NCBI GenBank assembly: GCA_031276545.1 | Contig: JAISMW010000079.1 | Span: 1 to 27,002, forward strand | DNA length: 27,002 nt | DNA from: Tannerellaceae bacterium | GTDB lineage: Bacteria; Bacteroidota; Bacteroidia; Bacteroidales; Tannerellaceae | Reading direction: 5' to 3' | Shown here: positions 15,273 to 22,401 of the stretch, piece by piece | How positions within the stretch are numbered: the stretch's first letter is position 1 | Layout of the letters: every line of letters begins with the position of its first letter | Translations under genes and position numbers: made by a program | Notes under the pieces: generated by a model | Told to the model about the DNA's origin: nothing | Databases searched by the model: none | What the model saw: the letters and a program-made list of their open reading frames with translations, nothing else

Positions 15273-16079
15273 TTATCTTTTGGTGGCGGTACTGCTCGTC
15301 CGTCTGTTCGCCTGAGTAGTGGCGGGACGGGTTGTACTGCTGCTTGCCGGGCGGCGGGTTGCCGGAGCGGCGGTACTTGCCGGGCGGCTGTTTTGCCGGT
15401 TGGTACCGGCGGGGGGAGTCGTCCGGCTGTTCGGCCGGTTGGTGCCGGCGGGGGGCGTCGGCCGGTTGCCGGCAGGAGGAGTCGTCCGGTTGGCCGGAGG
15501 CATTCTGTACGTGGGAGGCCTGTTGGCCGGATTCGCCGTGGCGCCGGAAGGATTGCCGGCGGCCTCAGGGGAGGATACGCCCCGGATGGCCAGTTTTCTA
15601 TCAATCACTTTGGTGGACGACTGTACGGTATTGTTGTTGTAGTCCTTCACTTCCCTTACCAGGAGCAGTTGGCAGTTGTTCATCCAGGCCTTATAGGCTA
15701 CTGCACGTTTGTAGGAAAGAAACTGTATCAGTTCCGGATCGTTTTTCAGTACGTCATACGCGCCTTTCTTTGCCGCTACCGCGCCCTGAAGGGCTACCGT
15801 CCGCCGGTACATCTGGAGTTTGTTGGCTCCGCAGACTATGATGGGAGGCAGTGACAGGGTCTGTCCTTTGCCGGCGCCTTTCAGTACCAGCGTAAGCGAT
15901 ACGCTTTCATATCTTCCCACATGTACATGGGCGATTCTCACGTCTGCATCCAGATTCAGGGCTTTTCCTTTCAGTTCGGCTCGGTTTACTCTTACGGACA
16001 CGGTTCCGGTTTGGGCAGCTACGCCGGGCGCCATACCCGCACATATTACAACAAATAGTATATGAAAGAGAATTTTCAT
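15273..16079 (-). CDS. DUF3868-type fimbria-associated envelope protein with basic disordered tail
   Basis: A 268-residue exported protein with a signal peptide ending at VAAQ (residue 23). Residues about 25-160 match DUF3868, an N-terminal domain known from Bacteroidales fimbrial/OmpA operons: VRVNRAELKGKALNLDADV, SLPPIIVCGANKLQMYRRTV and VAYKAWMNNCQLLLVREVKD. In typical members an OmpA-like peptidoglycan-binding domain follows. Here residues about 180-268 are instead a Pro/Thr/Asn/Arg/Ser-rich tail with repeated TTPPAGTNR units and a strongly positive charge. It is the second gene of an operon, 9 nt after the DUF3575 gene. No FimA/Mfa1-like fimbrillin is in the window, so the pair may serve something else. 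Confidence 0.75.
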   Translation of the reverse strand: MKILFHILFVVICAGMAPGVAAQTGTVSVRVNRAELKGKALNLDADVRIAHVHVGRYESVSLTLVLKGAGKGQTLSLPPIIVCGANKLQMYRRTVALQGAVAAKKGAYDVLKNDPELIQFLSYKRAVAYKAWMNNCQLLLVREVKDYNNNTVQSSTKVIDRKLAIRGVSSPEAAGNPSGATANPANRPPTYRMPPANRTTPPAGNRPTPPAGTNRPNSRTTPPAGTNRQNSRPASTAAPATRRPASSSTTRPATTQANRRTSSTATKR

Positions 16080-16088
16080 GGTCTTGTA

Positions 16089-16742
16089 TTAATTGATAAT
16101 GTACACTAAAGTAATACCGATCTGAGTGGGGCCAATGTAGCTCCTCATCCAGGGATTCACAAGTTTTCCTTCCGCATTGAGGGCTTTTTTATTGTAATAA
16201 AGGCCATTTACAGAGTGGTATTTGTCTGCATTGCCCACATCAGGCAAAGCTTCTGCTCCTGCTTTATAATCAAACCGGTAATATTTTAATTGCATGAATC
16301 CTACGCCGAGCGAAAACTCCACGTTCAGATGGGGCGTCAGGTACAGTTGGTATCCGTACGATATGCCGCCGCCGTAGGCGGTTCCGTCTACATAGAGATT
16401 TCTCCGGGTGAAGCCGAAGAAAGGCAGCGACATCCGTTCCACATCGTAACCCGCATAGACGAGATGTGCGCCGATAAAATGCTCGTTAAAACTTTCGCGC
16501 AGCCAGTAGCGAAATTCCGGCTGAACCAGAAAATGCTTCCATGCCTGGGGGGGGGCTATTGCCCATCCATTGTAATTGAGTGATAAACTCGCCGTGAACG
16601 TTTTGTTGATAGCGTATTCTCCTCCAATATTCACTGTACCGGTTGCATCGTAAAGAAGATTACTTTTCGCCGCCATTTTCTGAGAGTGTGCGGAGAAGGT
16701 CACAAAGAAGCAGCATAGAAAACAAAAGCATATTTTGCCCAT
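16089..16742 (-). CDS. DUF3575-family outer membrane protein
   Basis: A 217-residue beta-barrel-like protein. The start MGKICFCFLCCFFVTFSAHS is chosen because the -7 element TATATTTG (16782-16775) predicts transcription near 16768. The longer open frame (to 16907) would cross the promoter and overlap the 3' end of the upstream gene; the ATG at 16763 would be nearly leaderless. The mature part has the DUF3575 pattern: KSNLLYDATGTVNIGGEYAI, SLNYNGWAI, HFLVQPEFRYWLRESFNEHF, IGAHLVYAGYDV, GGISYGYQLYLTPHLNVEFS, and a terminal IGITLVYIIN suited to barrel insertion. In Bacteroidales such proteins are encoded with DUF3868 proteins in fimbriae-like operons. Confidence 0.85.
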   Translation of the reverse strand: MGKICFCFLCCFFVTFSAHSQKMAAKSNLLYDATGTVNIGGEYAINKTFTASLSLNYNGWAIAPPQAWKHFLVQPEFRYWLRESFNEHFIGAHLVYAGYDVERMSLPFFGFTRRNLYVDGTAYGGGISYGYQLYLTPHLNVEFSLGVGFMQLKYYRFDYKAGAEALPDVGNADKYHSVNGLYYNKKALNAEGKLVNPWMRSYIGPTQIGITLVYIIN

Positions 16743-16774
16743 AACAATCCATTGTTTCAACATTAATAATCGCA

Positions 16775-16782
16775 CAAATATA
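16775..16782 (-). promoter_or_regulatory. -7 promoter element of the DUF3575-DUF3868 operon
   Basis: On the minus strand the sequence is TATATTTG, a perfect TAnnTTTG match, placed 33 nt before the chosen start codon. Confidence 0.6.
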
Positions 16783-16842
16783 GAAAGAAATATTCGACAC
16801 ATATCCATTCGGTTCATTTTTTTAGATGAAACGGAGAAAGCC

Positions 16843-18891
16843 TCAGCGTACCAAAAAGACATTCTTTTCGCTCTTTGTCTGCCCGTTTGCATGGTAGAGT
16901 TCGACAAAAAAGAGATAGATTCCCACCTTCAGACGGCTTCCTGCCGACGTTCTCCCGTCCCACAGAAATTCGCCCGACGTACCGGTCAGCGCATGATTCG
17001 CCACCTCGGCCACCTGCATACCGGCTATATTATAGATGCGGATACGGCACCGGTATCCGGGCTTTGCCGTATGCCATTCAATATGATAAAGCCCGTCCTC
17101 CTTCAGCGCCGGAGGGGATATGCCCGCGGTGGGGCTGCTTCCGACAGCGCCGAACTGCGAGTTCCGGTAGCCGGGCGTGCCGTAGCCGGCCGTAGCCGCG
17201 GCCGATGTCCAGTTGGCGGCATCCTGTGTTTCCGCATCGGGGCTGATGCGTTCCAGCGCCACGCCTTTCCTATTCCTTTCCGGAGATTCGTGCCATTGGG
17301 ACGAATAGGCCACTTCGTCGATAACGGCTCCGTCTTCCGTCCGGGAGAGTGTCACGGTGGCAGACGTATTGTTCAGAGCGGGGATTCTCAGTTCGTGGAC
17401 AGCGTCCGGCGAAGAAAGCAGATAGAAGGAAGCCACACCCTCCCGGCGTTTGGTGAGCAGCGCATACCCCCCGGCTTCTATCGAAGTCGTCAGCTCCGCC
17501 AGCGGATAGGGCGTACCGGGCGATCCGTCCTGCTTCCGGACGGACAGGGAGAGCCTGTGCAGCGGGAGCCTGTGGGCGGAACGGTTGTACAGTTCCACGT
17601 ACTCGCTACCTCCGTCAAGGGGGTTGAGCAGTAATTCATTGAACACAATGTCGCCGGGTTCCGCCTCCGGCAGGACTTCCTCCGGCTCTTCCGTCTTTTG
17701 CGGCGAAGAATTGGGCGATCCCGGCGTACCGCCCCGCGCATCGGCCGAGAGATACACTTCGTCTCCCAGCCGTTCCCAGGAGACGCCCGGCCGGGCTTTG
17801 GGATAGGCAAAGCTGTCTATCAGGGTCCCGGCGGCATCTTCCAGTTGCAGGAGCTTGCCCGTATTCGCCAGCGCTGCCGGAAAGAGGGCGAGGGGTACCG
17901 CCTGCCCCGGTTCGTCCACATGGACGGTCCGTCCTTCCCGGTAAAGCACCGCATATCCTCCGGGCGGGAGCAGCAGCATATCCAGGACGACCTTTTTCCC
18001 GTCGTAGACAAAAGCCCATCCCCGGAGCGAAACCGGCGCACCGGATACATTATATAATTCCACATATTCCGTTTCGGGAAGAGCGGCGGATCCTTTCGGA
18101 TCGGCCATCACTTCGCTGACCGTCACCTGCCCCGGCTTTCCGGGAGAGGAAGGAGGGGTTTCCTCTTCCGTAACGGGATCCTCCGGTTCGGGAGCAGGAT
18201 CCTCCGGAAGAGGAGCGGGGTCCTCCGGTTCGGGAGCCGGTTCGGGCAGTCCGGTGATGCTGCGCGTCACGCGCAGATTGTCTATCACGTACTCGCCGGT
18301 TCGTGCCTTCACGTACCGGCAGACAATCATCAAGAGGGCCTCCGGAGCGGCGGAAGGCAGCAGCATATCGAAGGAACCTTCCTCACAAAATTCCTGTTCG
18401 CCTTCCCTGCGGGTGTGAAGCGTCCAGCGCTTTCCCTCTTCCAGTGTCAGGCGAACGGACACAAACGCATAGGGTTCGGCCAGCAGGTCTTTGCGTCCTG
18501 CAATGCGCAGTTTCGTATTCCCTCCGGCATCTTTTTCATAGAGCGATACCCGGCGGGTGTTGTTCCCAGCCTGGATATAAAAGGTATCCCGATCCGAGGC
18601 ATAGACACAGATGCGGAGATTGTTGGCATCGGTGGATTTGAAATTCAGCTTCACATCCATCTCCCAGGTCATATTCGCGCCGAACGTCACCGGAACACGG
18701 AGCGACGCACTTCCCGCTTCGCCGGGGGGCGAGGAGAACTGCAATTGCCCGGAGGCAAGGATTAGGAACCTGGCGGTATCGCCCTCCCAGAGACTGGCGT
18801 CGGCGATGTCTTTTCCGGAGATAGACTCATTCGACTGTGAAAACAGATGGACGGGCAGCAGAAGCGCCCAGAGCAGCAAGAGTTGTTTCAT
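16843..18891 (-). CDS. Secreted protein with two lamin-tail domains and a FlgD-like C-terminal domain
   Basis: A 682-residue exported protein with a signal peptide at residues 1-19 (MKQLLLLWALLLPVHLFSQ). Residues about 20-210 resemble a concanavalin-like or beta-sandwich domain, common at this place in Bacteroidetes surface proteins. A Pro/Glu/Asp linker follows (repeats of PEPEDPAP, about 214-250). Two lamin-tail domains are seen: VTVSEVMADPKGS with ETEYVELYNVSGAPVSLRGW (about 258-390), and GDIVFNELLLNPLDGGSEYV with ELYNRSAHRLPLHRL (about 410-560). The last 95 residues (YRCRIRIYNIAGMQVAEV, LWDGRTSAGSRLKVGIYLFF, ending KNVFLVR) have the FlgD/T9SS-type C-terminal pattern. It may be cell-surface or type IX secreted; substrate and binding partner are unknown. 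Confidence 0.85.
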   Translation of the reverse strand: MKQLLLLWALLLPVHLFSQSNESISGKDIADASLWEGDTARFLILASGQLQFSSPPGEAGSASLRVPVTFGANMTWEMDVKLNFKSTDANNLRICVYASDRDTFYIQAGNNTRRVSLYEKDAGGNTKLRIAGRKDLLAEPYAFVSVRLTLEEGKRWTLHTRREGEQEFCEEGSFDMLLPSAAPEALLMIVCRYVKARTGEYVIDNLRVTRSITGLPEPAPEPEDPAPLPEDPAPEPEDPVTEEETPPSSPGKPGQVTVSEVMADPKGSAALPETEYVELYNVSGAPVSLRGWAFVYDGKKVVLDMLLLPPGGYAVLYREGRTVHVDEPGQAVPLALFPAALANTGKLLQLEDAAGTLIDSFAYPKARPGVSWERLGDEVYLSADARGGTPGSPNSSPQKTEEPEEVLPEAEPGDIVFNELLLNPLDGGSEYVELYNRSAHRLPLHRLSLSVRKQDGSPGTPYPLAELTTSIEAGGYALLTKRREGVASFYLLSSPDAVHELRIPALNNTSATVTLSRTEDGAVIDEVAYSSQWHESPERNRKGVALERISPDAETQDAANWTSAAATAGYGTPGYRNSQFGAVGSSPTAGISPPALKEDGLYHIEWHTAKPGYRCRIRIYNIAGMQVAEVANHALTGTSGEFLWDGRTSAGSRLKVGIYLFFVELYHANGQTKSEKNVFLVR

Positions 18892-18908
18892 AGTTAAACC
18901 CGTTTTGC

Positions 18909-18938
18909 TTTGTTGTTATTAAATATTATTTACCTTTG
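18909..18938 (+). promoter_or_regulatory. Promoter of asd
   Basis: TTTG at 18909-18912 and TACCTTTG at 18931-18938 are separated by 18 nt, a good match to the Bacteroidetes consensus. The leader to the ATG at 19010 would be about 65 nt. Confidence 0.65.
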
Positions 18939-19009
18939 CGCACCATTTTTCGCAAAAGCGGGTGCAAAGATAAAATAAATTTATTCACAAAACAGATTAA
19001 CGCTTAAGA

Positions 19010-20017
19010 ATGAAAGTAGCAATTGTGGGTGTAAGTGGAGCCGTAGGACAAGAATTTCTGCGCGTACTCGACGAGAGAGATTTCCCGGTGGACGAACTGG
19101 CGCTTTTCGGTTCGTCCCGCAGCGCCGGACGCGAGTATACCTTCCGGGGTAAAACATATATCGCGAAAGAACTGAAACACAACGACGACTTTAAGGATAT
19201 CAAAGTGGCGTTCGTTTCGGCCGGCGGCAGCACATCGGTAGCCTATGCCGAAACGATTACCCGGCACGGCGCCGTCATGATAGACAACTCAAGCGCTTTC
19301 CGCATGTATGACGACGTCCCCCTGGTGGTACCCGAAGTCAATGCCGAAGACGCCCTGAACCGTCCGCGCGGCATCATCGCCAATCCGAACTGCTCCACGA
19401 TCCAGATGGTCGTAGCCCTGAAAGCCATCGAACGACTCTCCCATATCAAACGCGTACACGTAGCCACTTACCAGGCATCCAGCGGAGCCGGAGCTGCAGC
19501 GATGGCAGAACTGACAAGGCAATACGAACAGATACAAAAAGGCGAAACGCCTACCGTGGAAAAGTTCGCCTATCAGTTGGCGTACAACCTGATTCCCCAT
19601 ATCGACGTATTCACCGACAACGGCTATACAAAGGAAGAATTGAAAATGCACCACGAAACGCGCAAAATCATGCACTCCGACGTGGAAGTGAGCGCCACCT
19701 GCGTCCGTGTACCGGTGATTCGTTCGCACAGCGAAGCCACCTGGATCGAAACCGAACGCCCCGTCAGTGTGGAAGAAGCCCGCCGGGCTTTTGCCGAAGC
19801 CGAAGGCCTCGTACTGCAGGACAATCCCCCGTGCAAAGAATACCCCATGCCGCTGTTCGTAGCCGGGAAAGACCCCGTATACGTAGGTCGCATCCGCAAA
19901 GACATTGCCAATCCGAACGGGTTGACCTTCTGGACCGTCAGCGACCAGATCAAAAAAGGCGCCGCTCTCAACGCGGTTCAAATCGCCGAATATCTGGTGA
20001 AAGTAAAAGACCTCTGA
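19010..20017 (+). CDS. asd: Aspartate-semialdehyde dehydrogenase
   Basis: A 335-residue enzyme that makes aspartate semialdehyde from aspartyl phosphate with NADPH, feeding lysine/diaminopimelate, threonine and methionine synthesis. The N-terminal Rossmann motif is [20 protein letters not shown]. The active-site cysteine is Cys128 in [10 protein letters not shown]. The catalytic-type histidine is His240 in [11 protein letters not shown], and the substrate-binding segment [12 protein letters not shown] is present. The end [20 protein letters not shown] is typical. Length is normal. It has a good promoter, and the transporter gene follows 48 nt downstream in the same direction. Confidence 0.97.
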   Translation: MKVAIVGVSGAVGQEFLRVLDERDFPVDELALFGSSRSAGREYTFRGKTYIAKELKHNDDFKDIKVAFVSAGGSTSVAYAETITRHGAVMIDNSSAFRMYDDVPLVVPEVNAEDALNRPRGIIANPNCSTIQMVVALKAIERLSHIKRVHVATYQASSGAGAAAMAELTRQYEQIQKGETPTVEKFAYQLAYNLIPHIDVFTDNGYTKEELKMHHETRKIMHSDVEVSATCVRVPVIRSHSEATWIETERPVSVEEARRAFAEAEGLVLQDNPPCKEYPMPLFVAGKDPVYVGRIRKDIANPNGLTFWTVSDQIKKGAALNAVQIAEYLVKVKDL

Positions 20018-20065
20018 ACATACACACGCAGGCGCTTCCGCGAAGCAAGCTGCCGTTTAATCGGA

Positions 20066-20650
20066 ATGCTGGAATATTTTGGAGTTGTAACAGGGTTGCT
20101 TTATCTCTTTTTCGAGATAAAGCAGCGCCGTGCCATGTGGGTAGTGGGGATTCTCTCCTCGCTGGTGTACGTATACGTATTTTTTGTTTCGAAAGTATAT
20201 GCCACGATGGGCTTGAACCTTTACAATGTACTTATCAGCCTTTACGGTTTGCGGCAATGGAGCCTGCGACGGAAGCTGCCGGACGGGGAACCCGCTTCCG
20301 GTACGGTGCTGTACAGACATCTCACCTGGAGACTGACGGGCATTATTCTCTTCGCGCTGGCCCTTATCGACGTGTTTATCTATTATATACTCAGCCGGAC
20401 CGATTCTCCGGTGCCGGCAGTCGATGCCATCATCACAACCATCGGAATCGTGGCCACCTGGATGCTGGCACGCCGGATCATTGAGCACTGGATATGCTGG
20501 ATTGTCGCCGACGCCCTGTCGGTGTATATGTATTACACGCTGGCGCTCTATCCCACGATGTGCCTCTATGTGTGCTACACCCTGCTGGCTTTTGCCGGAT
20601 ACCGTATATGGAAAAAGAAAGGAACGGAAACAGATGCTATCGCCTTATGA
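20066..20650 (+). CDS. PnuC-family vitamin transporter, probably for thiamine (PnuT-like)
   Basis: A 194-residue inner membrane protein with about seven hydrophobic segments. The PnuC family signature WMLARRIIEHWICWIVADAL and the early segment FGVVTGLLYLFFEIKQRRAM are visible. PnuC proteins move nicotinamide riboside; a Bacteroidetes subgroup (PnuT) is linked to thiamine and is encoded with thiamine pyrophosphokinase. Here the next gene is thiamine pyrophosphokinase and overlaps this one by 17 bp, so thiamine is the most likely substrate. The TonB-dependent receptor that often belongs to this set is absent, and no TPP riboswitch is recognised in the 48-nt gap before the gene. A small hairpin (GCTTC/GAAGC) lies in that gap. 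Confidence 0.85.
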   Translation: MLEYFGVVTGLLYLFFEIKQRRAMWVVGILSSLVYVYVFFVSKVYATMGLNLYNVLISLYGLRQWSLRRKLPDGEPASGTVLYRHLTWRLTGIILFALALIDVFIYYILSRTDSPVPAVDAIITTIGIVATWMLARRIIEHWICWIVADALSVYMYYTLALYPTMCLYVCYTLLAFAGYRIWKKKGTETDAIAL

Positions 20651-21275
20651 CTGCCTCATCGTAGCGAATGGGAGTTTCCCCGTTTTACCGGCAGCTCTGG
20701 ATCTGCTGGGCAAAGCCTCCGTGATAATTGCCTGCGACGGAGCCGTCAAACCGCTTCATCAACGGAATATTGCCCCGACCGCCATCGTGGGCGACCTGGA
20801 CAGTATCCCCGACGCCCTGCGTCTGCGCTATGCAGACCGGCTCCACGGCGAAACGGAACAGGATACAAATGATTTGACGAAAGCTATACGCTTTGCCTGC
20901 GATTCAGGACAAACAGAGGCGCTGATACTGGGTGCTACCGGCCTTCGCGAAGACCATACTATCGCGAATGTATCCCTCCTGCTGGATTATGCCCGTTTGC
21001 TGCATCGGGTTGAGATGCTGAGCGATTACGGACTCTTCACTCCCCTCCTGGGCAGCGCTACCCTGGCAAGTGTGAAGGGGCAGCAGATCTCCATCTTTTC
21101 CCCCCATCCCGGAGTAGAAATCACAGATACGGAAGGTTTGCGCTGGCCTATCCGGGGAAGAATCCTTACATCGTGGTGGCAAGGCAGTTTAAATGAAGCC
21201 TTGGGGCAGGCTTTCACGCTCTCCCTTTCGGGCGGAGGCGTCATTGTATACAGACAGCATCAGGCAGGGGATTAA
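20634..21275 (+). CDS. Thiamine pyrophosphokinase
   Basis: A 213-residue enzyme that transfers pyrophosphate from ATP to thiamine, making thiamine pyrophosphate directly from salvaged thiamine. The family motifs are DCLIVANGSFP, ACDGAVKPL, AIVGDLDSIPDAL, QDTNDLTKAIRFA and LGATGLREDHTIANVSLLL. The C-terminal domain begins near GQQISIFSPHPGVEITDTEG. The start at 20634 is chosen because it begins the conserved part and overlaps the end of the transporter gene by 17 bp, as expected for translational coupling. It converges with the minus-strand gene, overlapping it by 4 bp. The family is called TPK/Tnr3 in Bacteroides. Confidence 0.92.
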   Translation: MLSPYDCLIVANGSFPVLPAALDLLGKASVIIACDGAVKPLHQRNIAPTAIVGDLDSIPDALRLRYADRLHGETEQDTNDLTKAIRFACDSGQTEALILGATGLREDHTIANVSLLLDYARLLHRVEMLSDYGLFTPLLGSATLASVKGQQISIFSPHPGVEITDTEGLRWPIRGRILTSWWQGSLNEALGQAFTLSLSGGGVIVYRQHQAGD

Positions 21276-21973
21276 ACCTCTTTTTCGATGGTGTCTGTCT
21301 CCATCGCCTTTTCTACGAGCGAATTGATTTGATCGATAATATCGGCATACGCCTCGTCTCCGTTGTACACGGCCATGGCGTTAATGAAGGTCACACACTC
21401 CATGTAGGCATTTTCAATCTCTTTGCGGGCATCCATTTTTTTCTGGGTAAGAAATTTACCGTTCATCTCGCTTTCATGCGCTTTCGTCAGTTCGGTAAAA
21501 CTCCAGTTGGAGCGGTTCAGCTCGGCAATGATACTTATGAAGTCCGTCAGATGAAGATCGGCTACCGACAGTTTTTTAGTAAGTTCTGCAATGAATTTAT
21601 CCAGCAGCGCTGTTTTTTCGCCGGCCGGCATGCCGTTCAGTTCGCTGTAGCCGATGAGGATGTCATCTATTTTCTTTCCTATCTCCCGATGACGGGAAAC
21701 GGAGTCGGCCATCAGTTGCTTCGTCTTTTCGTCAATGGTTCTCCAGAGGGAATCCCGGCATTCTTCTTCTACGGCTATCTGCATTGTGAGCAAATTGTTT
21801 GAAGCAGGTTTCATCGCTTCGCCGTATGCCGCGAGGGCTTCCTGATAGGCCTGTAAAACCGGCTGGAACTTGCCGTCATCTATCTGTTGCATCCGGTCAT
21901 ATACACTTTCGAAAAAGGGAAATGCGTGCTGCTGACTTATCCTGCGTAAGTAAATTTTTCCTATCTGTCTCAT
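21272..21973 (-). CDS. Helical hypothetical protein (Bacteroidales, DUF6261-like)
   Basis: A 233-residue, mostly helical protein with no signal peptide and no membrane segment. Recognisable stretches are HAFPFFESVYDRMQQIDD, LQAYQEALAAYGEAM, LWRTIDEKTKQLMADSVSRH and TFINAMAVYNGDEAYADIID. The general pattern resembles the DUF6261 family of Bacteroidales hypotheticals, which I recall only roughly. No catalytic motif is seen and no function is proposed. The gene stands alone, with convergent thiamine pyrophosphokinase on one side and a tRNA on the other. It starts at the ATG next to RQIGKIYLRRI. About 180 bp of AT-rich sequence precede it without an obvious further gene. Confidence 0.75.
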   Translation of the reverse strand: MRQIGKIYLRRISQQHAFPFFESVYDRMQQIDDGKFQPVLQAYQEALAAYGEAMKPASNNLLTMQIAVEEECRDSLWRTIDEKTKQLMADSVSRHREIGKKIDDILIGYSELNGMPAGEKTALLDKFIAELTKKLSVADLHLTDFISIIAELNRSNWSFTELTKAHESEMNGKFLTQKKMDARKEIENAYMECVTFINAMAVYNGDEAYADIIDQINSLVEKAMETDTIEKEV

Positions 21974-22150
21974 AAAACAGCATTTAGTATGTATCTATAA
22001 AACAAAGTAAACCCGATAATAGTTTTGTTTTCAAGCGACTTTTTCACGACTATCTGTATAATAAAGAAATACTTAATATTTTTTTCCGCAAATATAGCAC
22101 CAAAAGGCGTATCCTGAGTGTGCAATGCATATCTTACGGCAGCTTCTGTA

Positions 22151-22188
22151 AGAAAAAACAGGCTGTTACGTTATGATGCAACAGCCTG
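22151..22188 (-). terminator. Intrinsic terminator of tRNA-Lys
   Basis: On the minus strand CAGGCTGTT pairs with AACAGCCTG around a 12-nt loop and is followed by TTTTTTCTT. It lies about 24 nt after the tRNA 3' end. Confidence 0.85.
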
Positions 22189-22211
22189 AAAACTACACTT
22201 CTCTCACCCTG

Positions 22212-22284
22212 TGACCTGGGAGGGGCTCGAACCCTCGACCCAATGATTAAGAGTCATTTGCTCTACCAACTGAGCTACCAAGTC
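22212..22284 (-). tRNA. tRNA-Lys (anticodon CTT)
   Basis: The 73-nt sequence folds as a cloverleaf on the minus strand. The acceptor stem GACTTGG pairs with CCAGGTC (one G-T pair). The D arm is GCTCAGTTGGTAGAGC, the anticodon stem AATGA/TCATT surrounds the loop CTCTTAA with anticodon CTT, and the T arm contains GGTTCGAGCCC-type sequence. The discriminator base is A and CCA is not encoded. It reads AAG lysine codons. Confidence 0.97.
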
Positions 22285-22302
22285 GCTCTTTCTTTGCGGC
22301 TG

Positions 22303-22310
22303 CAAATATA
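22303..22310 (-). promoter_or_regulatory. -7 promoter element of tRNA-Lys
   Basis: TATATTTG on the minus strand lies 19 nt before the mature tRNA 5' end. It is divergent from the porX promoter. Confidence 0.6.
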
Positions 22311-22339
22311 GACGTTTAATTTTGCCCGCACAAGCTTTT

Positions 22340-22370
22340 ATTGCCTTTCCGAAGAAAAGAATTACATTTG
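22340..22370 (+). promoter_or_regulatory. Promoter of porX-tsaE operon
   Basis: ATTG at 22340-22343 and TACATTTG at 22363-22370 are separated by 19 nt. The leader to the ATG at 22402 is about 25 nt and contains a short direct repeat ATCCTATTA. Confidence 0.6.
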
Positions 22371-22401
22371 TGTCATTAGACAATCCTATTAAATCCTATT
22401 A

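Noticed and set aside
16860..16895. GAGTTCGAC near 16888 as a further copy of the array border element
   Set aside because: It lies inside the 3' coding end of the lamin-tail gene, and similarity ends after nine bases.
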